31,831 bases of DNA from JAAYEA01 sp012689325 (GCA_036841525.1 DAITVZ010000061.1:1-31831); one strand, 5' to 3'; positions 19,789 to 26,612 are shown, numbered from the stretch's first letter. Program-made: numbers and translations. Notes: generated by a model from the sequence alone, not told the origin.

Positions 19789-20949
19789 CTATTTCCAGGC
19801 TTTGGTGGCGGCGCTCAGCGCCTGGCCCATGCTCTCGAACATGGCCTGGATGGCGGGCTCGGTGAGCCGCTCCTGGATCATCCCCTGGGCGATGCGCACG
19901 AACTCGAGGGGGTTCTGGCCCAGGCGCTTTTCGTCGCGGACCAGCTTGGCGTATTCGGCCCAGGTGTTGTGAAAGGCGACGACGTCCCGGTGGACCTCCA
20001 GCCGCAGCGGCTTGAGGTTATAGCGGCGCTGCTCCTCATAGACCTTGTTGGCGCTCTGGAAAAAGCGCTCCATGCCGGTCCGGACGCCGGTGAGCAGCCC
20101 CAGCGACTCGGCCACGCTGGCCAGCCCGCCGCGATAGGCCGCCAGCTTGGCGTTCAGCGCGGCGATCTGGCTCGTGGCGTCGCCCAGCTCGCCGCCGACG
20201 AGGGGGCCGCCGGAGGCGGGGGCTTGCTCCAACGCCGCGAGGTAGGCCTGGGCGCCGCGCTGGGCCGTCAGCGCCTCCAGGTTGCCAGCGAGATAGTCGT
20301 GCTCGGCCTGCGATTGGGACAGCTCGACGGAGGCCTTTTCCCAGGCGCCGCGCAGCTCGGCCTGGCGGCCCTCGGCCTCTTTCTTTTTCTGCACCCATTC
20401 CTCGCGGACGCCCTGCAGCGCGGCCACGGTCTTGGCGTGGCCCTTGCGGGCCTTGTCCAGCTTGGCCTTGAGCTCGCCCGCGCCCAGCAGCCGGTTCCAA
20501 AAGCCCGCGTCCTTGAGCTCCACCTCCAGGGCGAGGATCCGCTCGGACTCGCGCAGCGATTGCGCCTTGAGCTTTTCCTCCCGCTGGTTGAGCTCTGGGT
20601 TCAGCTCGCGCAGGCGGGCGATCTCGGCCTGGGCCGCCTGCAGCGCCGCGTCGCTGGCCTGCTTCTTCTCGGCGAGCGAGGCGCGCAGCTCGGCCAGGCG
20701 CGCCTCGAGCTTGGCGCGCTCCTGGGCCTGGCTGGCGCTCAGCGCCGCGGCCACCGGCGCGGGGAGCTCGGCGGCCAGCAGCCGTGGGGCGGCGCCCTCC
20801 ACCAAGCCCTGCCATTCGGCCAGCAGCGCCGAATACTCGCTATTGAAGCGCACCTGCACCTCCTCGACCTCCTTGTAGAGATCGGCGATGCGCTGGGTGT
20901 TCTCCTGGATAAAGGTGACGAACCGGCCTAGCTCGATCTGCGGGCTCAT
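19789..20949 (-). CDS. Coiled-coil protein, unknown function
   Basis: The 386-aa protein is mostly alpha-helical and very rich in Ala, Glu, Lys, Leu and Gln. Residues of about 70-240 form long heptad-like coiled coils (QERAKLEARLAELRASLAEK, then later stretches). The N-terminus (IELGRFVTFIQENTQRIADLYKEVEEVQVRF) and the C-terminal 120 residues (ANKVYEEQRRYNLKPLRLEVH) look folded. There is no signal peptide or membrane helix, so it is probably cytoplasmic. No family is recognised. The start has GAGAGGAG upstream. It lies 80 bp downstream of the radical SAM gene on the same strand, with palindromic repeats between, so it may be the last gene of that operon or a separate unit. Confidence 0.7.
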   Translation of the reverse strand: MSPQIELGRFVTFIQENTQRIADLYKEVEEVQVRFNSEYSALLAEWQGLVEGAAPRLLAAELPAPVAAALSASQAQERAKLEARLAELRASLAEKKQASDAALQAAQAEIARLRELNPELNQREEKLKAQSLRESERILALEVELKDAGFWNRLLGAGELKAKLDKARKGHAKTVAALQGVREEWVQKKKEAEGRQAELRGAWEKASVELSQSQAEHDYLAGNLEALTAQRGAQAYLAALEQAPASGGPLVGGELGDATSQIAALNAKLAAYRGGLASVAESLGLLTGVRTGMERFFQSANKVYEEQRRYNLKPLRLEVHRDVVAFHNTWAEYAKLVRDEKRLGQNPLEFVRIAQGMIQERLTEPAIQAMFESMGQALSAATKAWK

Positions 20950-20971
20950 GATGCTCCTCTCTTGCGTGGCG

Positions 20972-21023
20972 CGATCCTCCGGATTGCGTCCTGCTGCCGC
21001 GCAATCCGGAGGATTGCGCTACG
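20972..21023. repeat. Intergenic palindromic repeat (CGCAATCC family), copy A
   Basis: Two adjacent palindromes occur: one at 20972-20988, and a second at 21000-21018 that reads CGCAATCC, GGA, GGATTGCG. They are inverted relative to each other and separated by 11 bp. A matching copy is at 25028-25070. This looks like a REP-type intergenic element. Confidence 0.65.
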
Positions 21024-21029
21024 TGCGCG

Positions 21030-22442
21030 CTACTTTTTCCGTGACGCCAGCCCCACGCCGCGCGTCCCGCTCCACAGCCGCCGCTTGACCTCCCAAACGG
21101 GCCGGGCCAGCGGGGAGGGCGCCGGGGCCATGCCCTCCAGCTCCTGGAAGCCGCCGCGCTCGTCCCAATAGAGCGGGCAAGCGCCGCAGCAGATCTCGCG
21201 CATGTCGCAGCGCTGGCAGGGCGGCGGCAGGAACTCTTTGCGGCGCCAATAGAGCGCCGTGCGCGAGCCCCACACCTCGGCGAAGGGCTTGTCCAGCAAG
21301 CTGCCGATGCCCCGCTCATAGCTGGAGCAGGGCAGCAGCTCCCCCGCCGGGCTCACCGAGAGCAGCCCGTCCACGCAGGCGCAGGATTTGCTGCCCAACC
21401 CGTGGGTGATGGGGTTAAAGTGACAATAGGGCACCGGCGAATACCAGACCAGCCGCGTGCCCTTGGCCTGGGCGCGCTCCTGCACCGCGGCGATGTCGCG
21501 GCCGATGTCGCTGTAGCGGATGTCGTCCTCCGGGTGGGCCAGCGCCGTGCCGGTGCGGATGACCATGTTCATGGAGAAATACTCGGAATGCAGCTCGTCG
21601 GCGATGAAATCCACCAGCGCCAGCAGGTGCGCGCGGTTGCCGCCGCAGATGGTGGTGTTGGTGTGGGTGTGGATGCCCGCGGCGCGCAAGAGCCCCACGG
21701 CGCGGGTGGTCCGCGCAAAGGCGCCAGGGTGCTGGGTGATGGCGTCGTGGATCTCTGCCGTCGGCCCCTCCAGGCTCACTTGCGCCGAGTCCAGCCCCGC
21801 CGCGGCCAGCCCCGCCACGTATTCCTCGTCGGCGCAGCGCAGCCCGTTGGTGATCAGGTTGACCCGCAGCCCCTTGCCCTTGCCATAGGCGATCAGCTCG
21901 GGGAGGTCGGGGCGCAGCGTCGGCTCGCCGCCGGTGAACGAGACGGTGGGGCAGCGAGCCTCATCCATGATGCGGTCCAGGACCCGCTTGACCTGCGCGG
22001 TGGTCATCTCGGCCACGTCGCGGCCCCGGTCCGGCGCGTCGGCGTAACAAAAGGTGCAGCGGTTCTGGCAGCGGTAGGTGAGGGCGATCTCGGAGAGGAC
22101 CGGCAGGTCGCGCGGGTGGCTGCGGAAGGGCGTGCTGACCACCGCCGGGGCGGCGCAGAGCCGGTCCTGCAGCAGCGCCGCCACGCTCACGAGCAGGTTG
22201 CGCAGGTCGCCCTCCACCCGCGCCTCCTCCTCCCCATAGCGCGCGGCGATCTCGCGCACCAGCTCGCCCACGTCGAGGACCGTCTCCCCAGCGTAGAGGC
22301 GGTCCAGCATCTCGCGCGCGGTGGCGTTGAGGTTGGCGACCTTGTTGGGGCGCAGGATGATCAGCCCGTCCTCGGGCCGGATATAGATGTAGGCCCTGGT
22401 CGAGTTGACCAGTTGGTTGGCGAATTCCTGTAGGTCGGACAT
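21030..22442 (-). CDS. Radical SAM/SPASM peptide-modifying enzyme with N-terminal PqqD-like recognition domain
   Basis: The 470-aa enzyme is of the RiPP-maturase type. Residues of about 17-92 resemble PqqD, a RiPP recognition element (YIYIRPEDGLIILRPNKVAN, then LNATAREMLDRLYAGETV). The radical SAM cluster motif is C125-Q-N-R-C129-T-F-C132, followed by SFTGGEPTLRPDL, VNLITNG and QVSLEGP. The C-terminal SPASM domain binds auxiliary iron-sulfur clusters: CAC, then GELLPCSS, then CQRCDMREICCGACP. Such enzymes form thioether or carbon-carbon cross-links in peptides. I chose the start at 22442 because GGGAGAGG lies 8 nt upstream; an in-frame ATG at 22460 would add six residues. The gene starts 21 bp after the stop of the Cys-tailed membrane protein, which is its most likely substrate. 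Confidence 0.9.
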   Translation of the reverse strand: MSDLQEFANQLVNSTRAYIYIRPEDGLIILRPNKVANLNATAREMLDRLYAGETVLDVGELVREIAARYGEEEARVEGDLRNLLVSVAALLQDRLCAAPAVVSTPFRSHPRDLPVLSEIALTYRCQNRCTFCYADAPDRGRDVAEMTTAQVKRVLDRIMDEARCPTVSFTGGEPTLRPDLPELIAYGKGKGLRVNLITNGLRCADEEYVAGLAAAGLDSAQVSLEGPTAEIHDAITQHPGAFARTTRAVGLLRAAGIHTHTNTTICGGNRAHLLALVDFIADELHSEYFSMNMVIRTGTALAHPEDDIRYSDIGRDIAAVQERAQAKGTRLVWYSPVPYCHFNPITHGLGSKSCACVDGLLSVSPAGELLPCSSYERGIGSLLDKPFAEVWGSRTALYWRRKEFLPPPCQRCDMREICCGACPLYWDERGGFQELEGMAPAPSPLARPVWEVKRRLWSGTRGVGLASRKK

Positions 22443-22463
22443 GGGCCGGGCCTCTCCCATTTC

Positions 22464-24224
22464 CTAGAAGCGGCTCACGCAGGCCGAATGGCACGCCGAG
22501 TGACAGGCGGAATGGCAGACGCAGGCCGAGTGGCAGGCGGAATGGCAAGCGTCGTGGACGCAGGCCGAGTGGCAGGCGTCATGGACGCAGGCCGAGTGAC
22601 AGGCGCTGTGGCAGGCGGAGTGGCAGGCATCGTAGCCCGCCTCCTGCGTCCCCGCCGGCGCGCGGCCCAGGATGCGCTGGCCCAGCGCCTCGGTGCGGGT
22701 GGCGGCCTGGCCCATGACGTTCTCCACGCCGCTGGTCAGCTCGCGGGCAAAGGTCTCCACCGGGCGGACCAGCTCCTGCGCGGCCTCGCGGATCGGCGAG
22801 AGCGTCTCGCCCATGCCGGGGCCGGCAGGGGTCGCGCTGGGCCGGACCGACGGCTCGCGGATGATGATCCAGGGCATGTAGGGCCGGTTCCAGACCTCTC
22901 GCGGCGCCACGGGCCGCGGCGCGGACCATTCCCGCTGATAGTCGTCCCAGGCCGAGTCGATCTTGTGCTGGGCGGCCTTGCGGGTGGCCTCCGGGTCGGC
23001 GTTCCAAATCTTGGGCTGAAGGGAGGCCGCCACCGCCTCCAATATCTTGGCGATCTGCGCTTGGTCGATGGTCCCGTCGGGGAGGATGGCCTCGACCAGG
23101 GCCTTCTCATAAGCCGCCGTGGCCAGCTTCTCGTCGGTGACCTCCAATTGCAGGGGGTTGCGGTTGATCAGCGTCAGCGCGCCGCGCTGCACCAGCGCCA
23201 GCACGATGAGCGAGATGGTCTTGGCCGAGTTGCCCATGTAAAAGGCCGTCTCGATGGCGTCCAGGTCGGCCACCACGCCGGGCGTCTCGAACGTCTCGAT
23301 CTCGATCTCGGGCGGCTCATAGACCGGCGCGCGCTTGCGGCCCTTGCGCGTGGCCCAGACCACCACGCCCAGCACGCCGCCCACGACGAACACCGCCAGG
23401 CAGGCAAAGAGCCCCAGCGCCCCCTGGCTCAGCCCGCCCGGCTCCGCCGTCGGCTGGATGGCCGGGGCGGTGGGCCGGTCCAGCGGGATCGGCGTCGCCT
23501 TGGTGACGGTGATGGACTCGGCGGGGAGGTAGAACTTGGGCATGATGCCCCGGTTGGCGGCGAGGTTGCGCTCCTCCACATAGATGGAGAGGTATTTCTT
23601 GCCCGTGGTCTCGTCCGGCGTGACGAAATAGACCCAGCGGTCGTAGCTGCTGAGGTCCTCGGTCAGGAGCCCAGTGGCGTCCACGATCTCGTCGGTGACC
23701 TGCTCCGGCTGGGTGATGTTGGCGGGGAGCTCGATGGGCAGGATATAGTTGACGGTCAGCTTTTCGATGGGGAGCGACCACTGGAAGGGCGCCCAGCCCA
23801 ACACGGCCAGGTCGCGCCCCTGGTAGGTGGTGGGGTCAAAGACGGAGCGGTTCACCGTGTAGCGGATCTGCACCGTATACTGGCCGCCCCGCTGGGTGGG
23901 GCGCTCGAAACGCGCGGTATAATACCCCCCGCCGCCGGAATAGGGGCTCATGGTCACCGTGAAGGCGCCGTCGGGCCCGTTGCCGCTGCTGGAGACGATG
24001 GTGTGCGGCGAGTCCAGCGGGCCGAGCTGGGTGATCTGCTGGCGCGAGGGCTCGTTCTCCGTAAAGGTGAGGGTGTAGCGGATGTCCAGCCGGCCATCCT
24101 GCAGCACCACCATGTAGAAATCGGACTGGTTGATGGTCACGGGGTCGGCGGCCAGGGCGGGGACGGCCAGCCCCGCGAGGCACAGCACCGCCAAAAGGAT
24201 CGCGGCCAGCGCTCTTTTCAGCAT
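22464..24224 (-). CDS. DUF2207-like membrane protein with 13-cysteine CHSA-repeat C-terminal tail (putative radical SAM substrate)
   Basis: The 586-aa protein has a signal peptide (1-25, cleavage after ALA). An extracellular beta-rich domain follows (about 26-260; NQSDFYMVVLQDGRLDIRYT and the FQWSLPIEKLTVNYILPIELP signature of DUF2207-like proteins). One membrane helix is at about 267-291, followed by TRKGRKRA, which places the rest in the cytoplasm. A cytoplasmic helical region holds LDAIETAFYMGNSAKTISLIVLALVQRGALTLI. The tail, residues 532-586, has 13 cysteines (534-582) in Ala-Cys-His-Ser repeats. ATG 24224 has GGAGGAGA upstream and overlaps the previous gene's stop (ATGCTGA), which suggests translational coupling. 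The reading frame continues upstream inside the glycosyltransferase gene and is not used. The assignment as a modification substrate is inference; metal binding is the main alternative. Confidence 0.85.
   Translation of the reverse strand: MLKRALAAILLAVLCLAGLAVPALAADPVTINQSDFYMVVLQDGRLDIRYTLTFTENEPSRQQITQLGPLDSPHTIVSSSGNGPDGAFTVTMSPYSGGGGYYTARFERPTQRGGQYTVQIRYTVNRSVFDPTTYQGRDLAVLGWAPFQWSLPIEKLTVNYILPIELPANITQPEQVTDEIVDATGLLTEDLSSYDRWVYFVTPDETTGKKYLSIYVEERNLAANRGIMPKFYLPAESITVTKATPIPLDRPTAPAIQPTAEPGGLSQGALGLFACLAVFVVGGVLGVVVWATRKGRKRAPVYEPPEIEIETFETPGVVADLDAIETAFYMGNSAKTISLIVLALVQRGALTLINRNPLQLEVTDEKLATAAYEKALVEAILPDGTIDQAQIAKILEAVAASLQPKIWNADPEATRKAAQHKIDSAWDDYQREWSAPRPVAPREVWNRPYMPWIIIREPSVRPSATPAGPGMGETLSPIREAAQELVRPVETFARELTSGVENVMGQAATRTEALGQRILGRAPAGTQEAGYDACHSACHSACHSACVHDACHSACVHDACHSACHSACVCHSACHSACHSACVSRF
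22479..22625 (-). repeat. Coding tandem repeat for the Cys-His-Ser-Ala tail
   Basis: Twelve-nucleotide units (TGC CAC TCG GCC and synonyms) encode residues 534-582. The third bases vary (CAC/CAT, TCC/TCG/AGC, GCC/GCG, TGC/TGT) while the amino acids stay fixed, so the repeat is kept at protein level. It is not a recent slippage product or a CRISPR array. Confidence 0.9.
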
Positions 24225-24988
24225 CTCTCCTCCTCGGCACGGCCCAGCCGGGCGACCAGCACCCGCCAGGCGAAATGCGGCAGGCTCAGCATCCGCCGCC
24301 AGCGCCAGGGCTGGCGATAGAGGCGATAGAGCCACTCCAGGCCCAATCGGCGCCAGGCGGCGGGCGCCCGCTTGACCACCCCGGCGAGGTAATCGAGCGT
24401 GCCGCCCACGCCCATCAGCACGGGCACGCCCAGCCTATGCATATTACGAGAAATCCACAGCTCTTGTTTCGGCGCGCCATAGGCCACCAGCAGGATCTGC
24501 GGCGCCGCCTGCCGGATGCGCGCCACGATCTCGGCCTCCTCCGCTGCGGCGGGGGAGCCCGCGTAGGTCCCGGCGATGCGCAGCGCCGGATGGGCCTCGC
24601 GCAGCTTGGCCGCGGCCTGCTCGGCAACGCCGGGCGCCGCCCCCAGCAGGTAGAGGCCATAGCCGCGCTGGGCGGCGAGCGCCGCCAACCCCTGGGCCAT
24701 CTCCACGCCGGGGATGCGCTCCCGCAGCGGGCGGCCCAGCGTGCGCGCCGCCCACATGATCCCGGCGCTATCCGGCACGCAGAGCGCCGAACCGGCCAGC
24801 ACGCGGCGGAACTCGCCGTCTCCCCGCGCGGCCATGACGAACTCGACGTTCACCGTGGCGACCTGGCGGGGCGCGCCGCTTTGGATGGCCCGCTCGGCCC
24901 AGGACAAAGCCTCGTCCAGGGTGACGTCGTCCACGCGGACGCCGAGGATATGCGCGGAGGTGGGCGTTGGTGGCGGGTTGTTCGACAT
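24218..24988 (-). CDS. WecB/TagA/CpsF family glycosyltransferase
   Basis: The 256-aa GT26-type enzyme transfers a sugar (typically N-acetylmannosamine or its uronic acid) from a nucleotide donor to a lipid-linked acceptor at the inner face of the membrane. Signature segments are ATVNVEFVMAARGD, VPDSAGIMWAARTLGRPLRERIPGVEMAQGLA, YLLGAAPGVAEQAAAKL, LLVAYGAPKQELWISRN and MGVGGTLDYLAGVVKRAP. The basic C-terminus (WLYRLYRQPWRWRRM) fits peripheral membrane binding. The start at 24988 (MSNNPPPTPTSAHILGVRV) is chosen because it coincides with the predicted transcription start; in-frame sequence further upstream runs across the promoter. The gene is first in the operon and overlaps the Cys-tailed protein by 7 nt. 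Its link to the radical SAM system is unexplained. Confidence 0.9.
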   Translation of the reverse strand: MSNNPPPTPTSAHILGVRVDDVTLDEALSWAERAIQSGAPRQVATVNVEFVMAARGDGEFRRVLAGSALCVPDSAGIMWAARTLGRPLRERIPGVEMAQGLAALAAQRGYGLYLLGAAPGVAEQAAAKLREAHPALRIAGTYAGSPAAAEEAEIVARIRQAAPQILLVAYGAPKQELWISRNMHRLGVPVLMGVGGTLDYLAGVVKRAPAAWRRLGLEWLYRLYRQPWRWRRMLSLPHFAWRVLVARLGRAEEERC

Positions 24989-24994
24989 GTGGTC

Positions 24995-25023
24995 ATGATA
25001 GCCACGAGAGGGCGCGCTGTCAA
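24995..25023 (-). promoter_or_regulatory. Promoter of the glycosyltransferase - Cys-tail - radical SAM operon (leaderless)
   Basis: On the minus strand, a perfect TTGACA (25023-25018) and TATCAT (25000-24995) are separated by 17 bp. The A of the ATG at 24988 lies seven bases beyond the -10 box, so transcription probably starts at or within a base or two of the start codon. There is no Shine-Dalgarno sequence. Confidence 0.7.
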
Positions 25024-25027
25024 ACAG

Positions 25028-25070
25028 CCCGTAGCGCAATCCTCTGGATTGCGTTCGGCTGCGCTACGGG
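25028..25070. repeat. Intergenic palindromic repeat (CGCAATCC family), copy B
   Basis: An 11-bp outer stem, CCCGTAGCGCA (25028-25038) with TGCGCTACGGG (25060-25070), is perfect. Nested inside is CGCAATCC, TCT, GGATTGCG (25036-25053, overlapping the outer arm). It lies between two divergent promoters. It shares the inner palindrome and the GTAGCGCAATCC edge with copy A at 20972-21023. Confidence 0.7.
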
Positions 25071-25079
25071 CAGCCAGAA

Positions 25080-25108
25080 TTGACAGAAAGGCTCATGCGT
25101 GGTTTTAT
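25080..25108 (+). promoter_or_regulatory. Promoter of the thioredoxin-reductase-like gene
   Basis: TTGACA at 25080-25085 is followed after 17 bp by TTTTAT at 25103-25108 (four of six matches to TATAAT). The transcription start would be near 25115. This excludes an ATG at 25099 and supports translation from 25153. Confidence 0.55.
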
Positions 25109-25152
25109 GGGCGCGTATGCCGACCGAACCTTGTCAAGAGGGAATTTGCCAG

Positions 25153-25494
25153 ATGGAACAGAATGCGAATCCAAGCGACCAGGTCTATGACGTGATCATT
25201 ATCGGCGGGGGGCCGGCGGGCTCCACCGCCGCCATCTATACGGCGCGGGCCCAGCTCAGCACGCTGGTGGTGGACAAGGGCCTCACCGCCGGGGCGCTGG
25301 GCATGGCGGGCAAGCTCGCCAACTGGCCGGGAACCCCCGGCGAGGTCCCCGGCGTGGAGCTATTGACGCGCATGCGCGAGCAGGCCCAGGGCTTTGGCGC
25401 GGCCTATGCGGGGATAAGGTCATGTTCACCGAGCTCTCCGCCTCGCCCAAGCAGGTCTGGGGCAACAAGGGCGGCTATTACGGCCGGACAGTGA
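25153..25494 (+). CDS. trxB: Thioredoxin-reductase-like flavoprotein, N-terminal part (frameshifted)
   Basis: This is the 5' portion of a low-molecular-weight thioredoxin reductase. The FAD-binding motif GGGPAGSTAAIYTARAQL is intact, followed by LANWPGTPGEVPGVELLTRMREQAQGFGAAYAG. After that the frame is lost within GGGG at 25410-25413 and the last 27 or so codons are out-of-frame readthrough. Restoring one G would read A-G-D-K-V-M-F and join the second reading frame. ATG 25153 (MEQNANPSDQVYDVIIIGGGPAG) has AAGAGGGAA 8 nt upstream. A homopolymer sequencing or assembly error is quite possible; otherwise this is a recent pseudogene. Confidence 0.7.
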   Translation: MEQNANPSDQVYDVIIIGGGPAGSTAAIYTARAQLSTLVVDKGLTAGALGMAGKLANWPGTPGEVPGVELLTRMREQAQGFGAAYAGIRSCSPSSPPRPSRSGATRAAITAGQ

Positions 25495-26120
25495 TCATCG
25501 CCACCGGCTCCATGGGGCGCGGCCAGGGCGTCCCCGGTGAGGAGCGGCTGGTGGGGCTGGGCGTCTCGTACTGCGCCACCTGCGACGGCGCGTTCTTTCA
25601 CGAGCGCGTCGTGGCGGCGGTGGGCAGCAGCGACGAGGCGGCGGAGGAGGCGCTCTTTCTCACCCGCTTCGCCAGCAAGGTCCACCTGATCTGCCCCACC
25701 CCCGAGCTGCGCGCCGTCGGCTCGCTGGCCGCCGAGATCGCCCACCACCCCAAGATCGAGCTGCGCACCTCCACACGGCTGCGCGAGGTGCTGGGCGCGG
25801 ACAAGGTGGAGGCGGTCCGCGTCGCCGACAAATCCGGCGCCGAGGAGACCATCCCCGTGGAGGGGGCGTTCATCTTTTTGCAGGGACAAAAGCCCATCAC
25901 CGATTTCCTGGGCGAGCAGCTCCCCAAGAGCGAGGCGGGCTGCCTGGCTGTGGACGAGATGATGCAGACGGCGATCCCCGGCGTCTTTGCCGTGGGCGAC
26001 GTGCTCTGCACGCACATCAAGCAGGCGGTGATCGCCGCCGCCGAGGGGGCCCGGGCCGGCATCGCCGTGCAGCGGTACCTGTCGGGGCGGGAGAAGCTGA
26101 AGCCGGATTGGGGAGCATAG
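25422..26120 (+). CDS. trxB: Thioredoxin-reductase-like flavoprotein, C-terminal part (frameshifted)
   Basis: This is the rest of the same gene in the next frame. It carries the redox-active disulfide CATC (SYCATCDGAFF) and the C-terminal FAD motif TAIPGVFAVGDVLC with the following helix (KQAVIAAAEGARAGI). The central pyridine-nucleotide domain is atypical: the usual GGGDSA reads GSSDEA, and the arginine motif HRRxxxRA reads ICPTPELRA. The homology begins before 25422 (the DKV codons at 25413-25421), so ATG 25422 is not a natural start; the frame simply opens there. The full product would be about 322 aa, normal for TrxB. No thioredoxin gene is adjacent. Confidence 0.8.
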   Translation: MFTELSASPKQVWGNKGGYYGRTVIIATGSMGRGQGVPGEERLVGLGVSYCATCDGAFFHERVVAAVGSSDEAAEEALFLTRFASKVHLICPTPELRAVGSLAAEIAHHPKIELRTSTRLREVLGADKVEAVRVADKSGAEETIPVEGAFIFLQGQKPITDFLGEQLPKSEAGCLAVDEMMQTAIPGVFAVGDVLCTHIKQAVIAAAEGARAGIAVQRYLSGREKLKPDWGA

Positions 26121-26176
26121 CGGGGGCGACAATGCGCATGTAGCTCTGCCTGGCGGGCATTGCCGTACGCGGTCGT

Positions 26177-26204
26177 TTGCCTCCTTGAAGGCCGAGCGTA
26201 TACT
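26177..26204 (+). promoter_or_regulatory. Possible promoter of brnTA
   Basis: TTGCCT (26177-26182) and TATACT (26199-26204) are 16 bp apart, about 120 bp before brnT. BrnTA operons are usually autorepressed, but I see no clear operator palindrome. Confidence 0.4.
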
Positions 26205-26324
26205 CTAGGTGGAACCCACATTGGGCTCTGCTGCTACTGGCTTTGTCGCTATGCAACTCGGATTGTGATGCCCAGTTGTAGCCAGTCGCCATCAATGATG
26301 CGTGCGCAGATAGAACGGAGTGTC

Positions 26325-26612
26325 ATGACGCCTGAACTCCGGTTCGAGTGGGATAACCTCAAAGCCTTCAAAAACCTTGAAAAGCATCACGTTGCTTTCG
26401 AGGAAGCACAGACCATCTTTGACGATCCCTTCTTCATCACGGTTGTTGACCAGGAGCACTCTGCTGACGAAGAGCGATATATCACCATCGGCCTGTCAAG
26501 CCAAGGGCGGGTTCTGCTTGTGGCTCATACGGACCGGGGTGAAAGCGTGAGGATCATCAGCGCGCGCAAAGCGACGAAAAAAGAGGAACGGTTCTATGTC
26601 GAGACAGAATAA
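26325..26612 (+). CDS. brnT: BrnT family type II toxin
   Basis: The 95-aa protein matches the BrnT pattern: RFEWDNLKAFKNLEKHHVAFEEAQTIFDDP at the N-terminus, then DEERYITIGLSSQGRVLLVAHTDRGESVRIISARKATKKEERFY. BrnT is a RelE-fold ribonuclease that blocks translation until neutralised by BrnA. ATG 26325 is chosen over earlier in-frame starts because BrnT proteins begin just before the RFEWD strand; GGAG lies close upstream. The gene overlaps brnA by 17 nt, the usual toxin-first order. Its GC content is lower than that of the neighbouring operons. Confidence 0.92.
   Translation: MTPELRFEWDNLKAFKNLEKHHVAFEEAQTIFDDPFFITVVDQEHSADEERYITIGLSSQGRVLLVAHTDRGESVRIISARKATKKEERFYVETE

Noticed and set aside
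22479..22625. Possible CRISPR array or simple DNA repeat
   Set aside because: The units are 12 nt, contiguous, without spacers, and vary only at synonymous positions, so this is a protein repeat.
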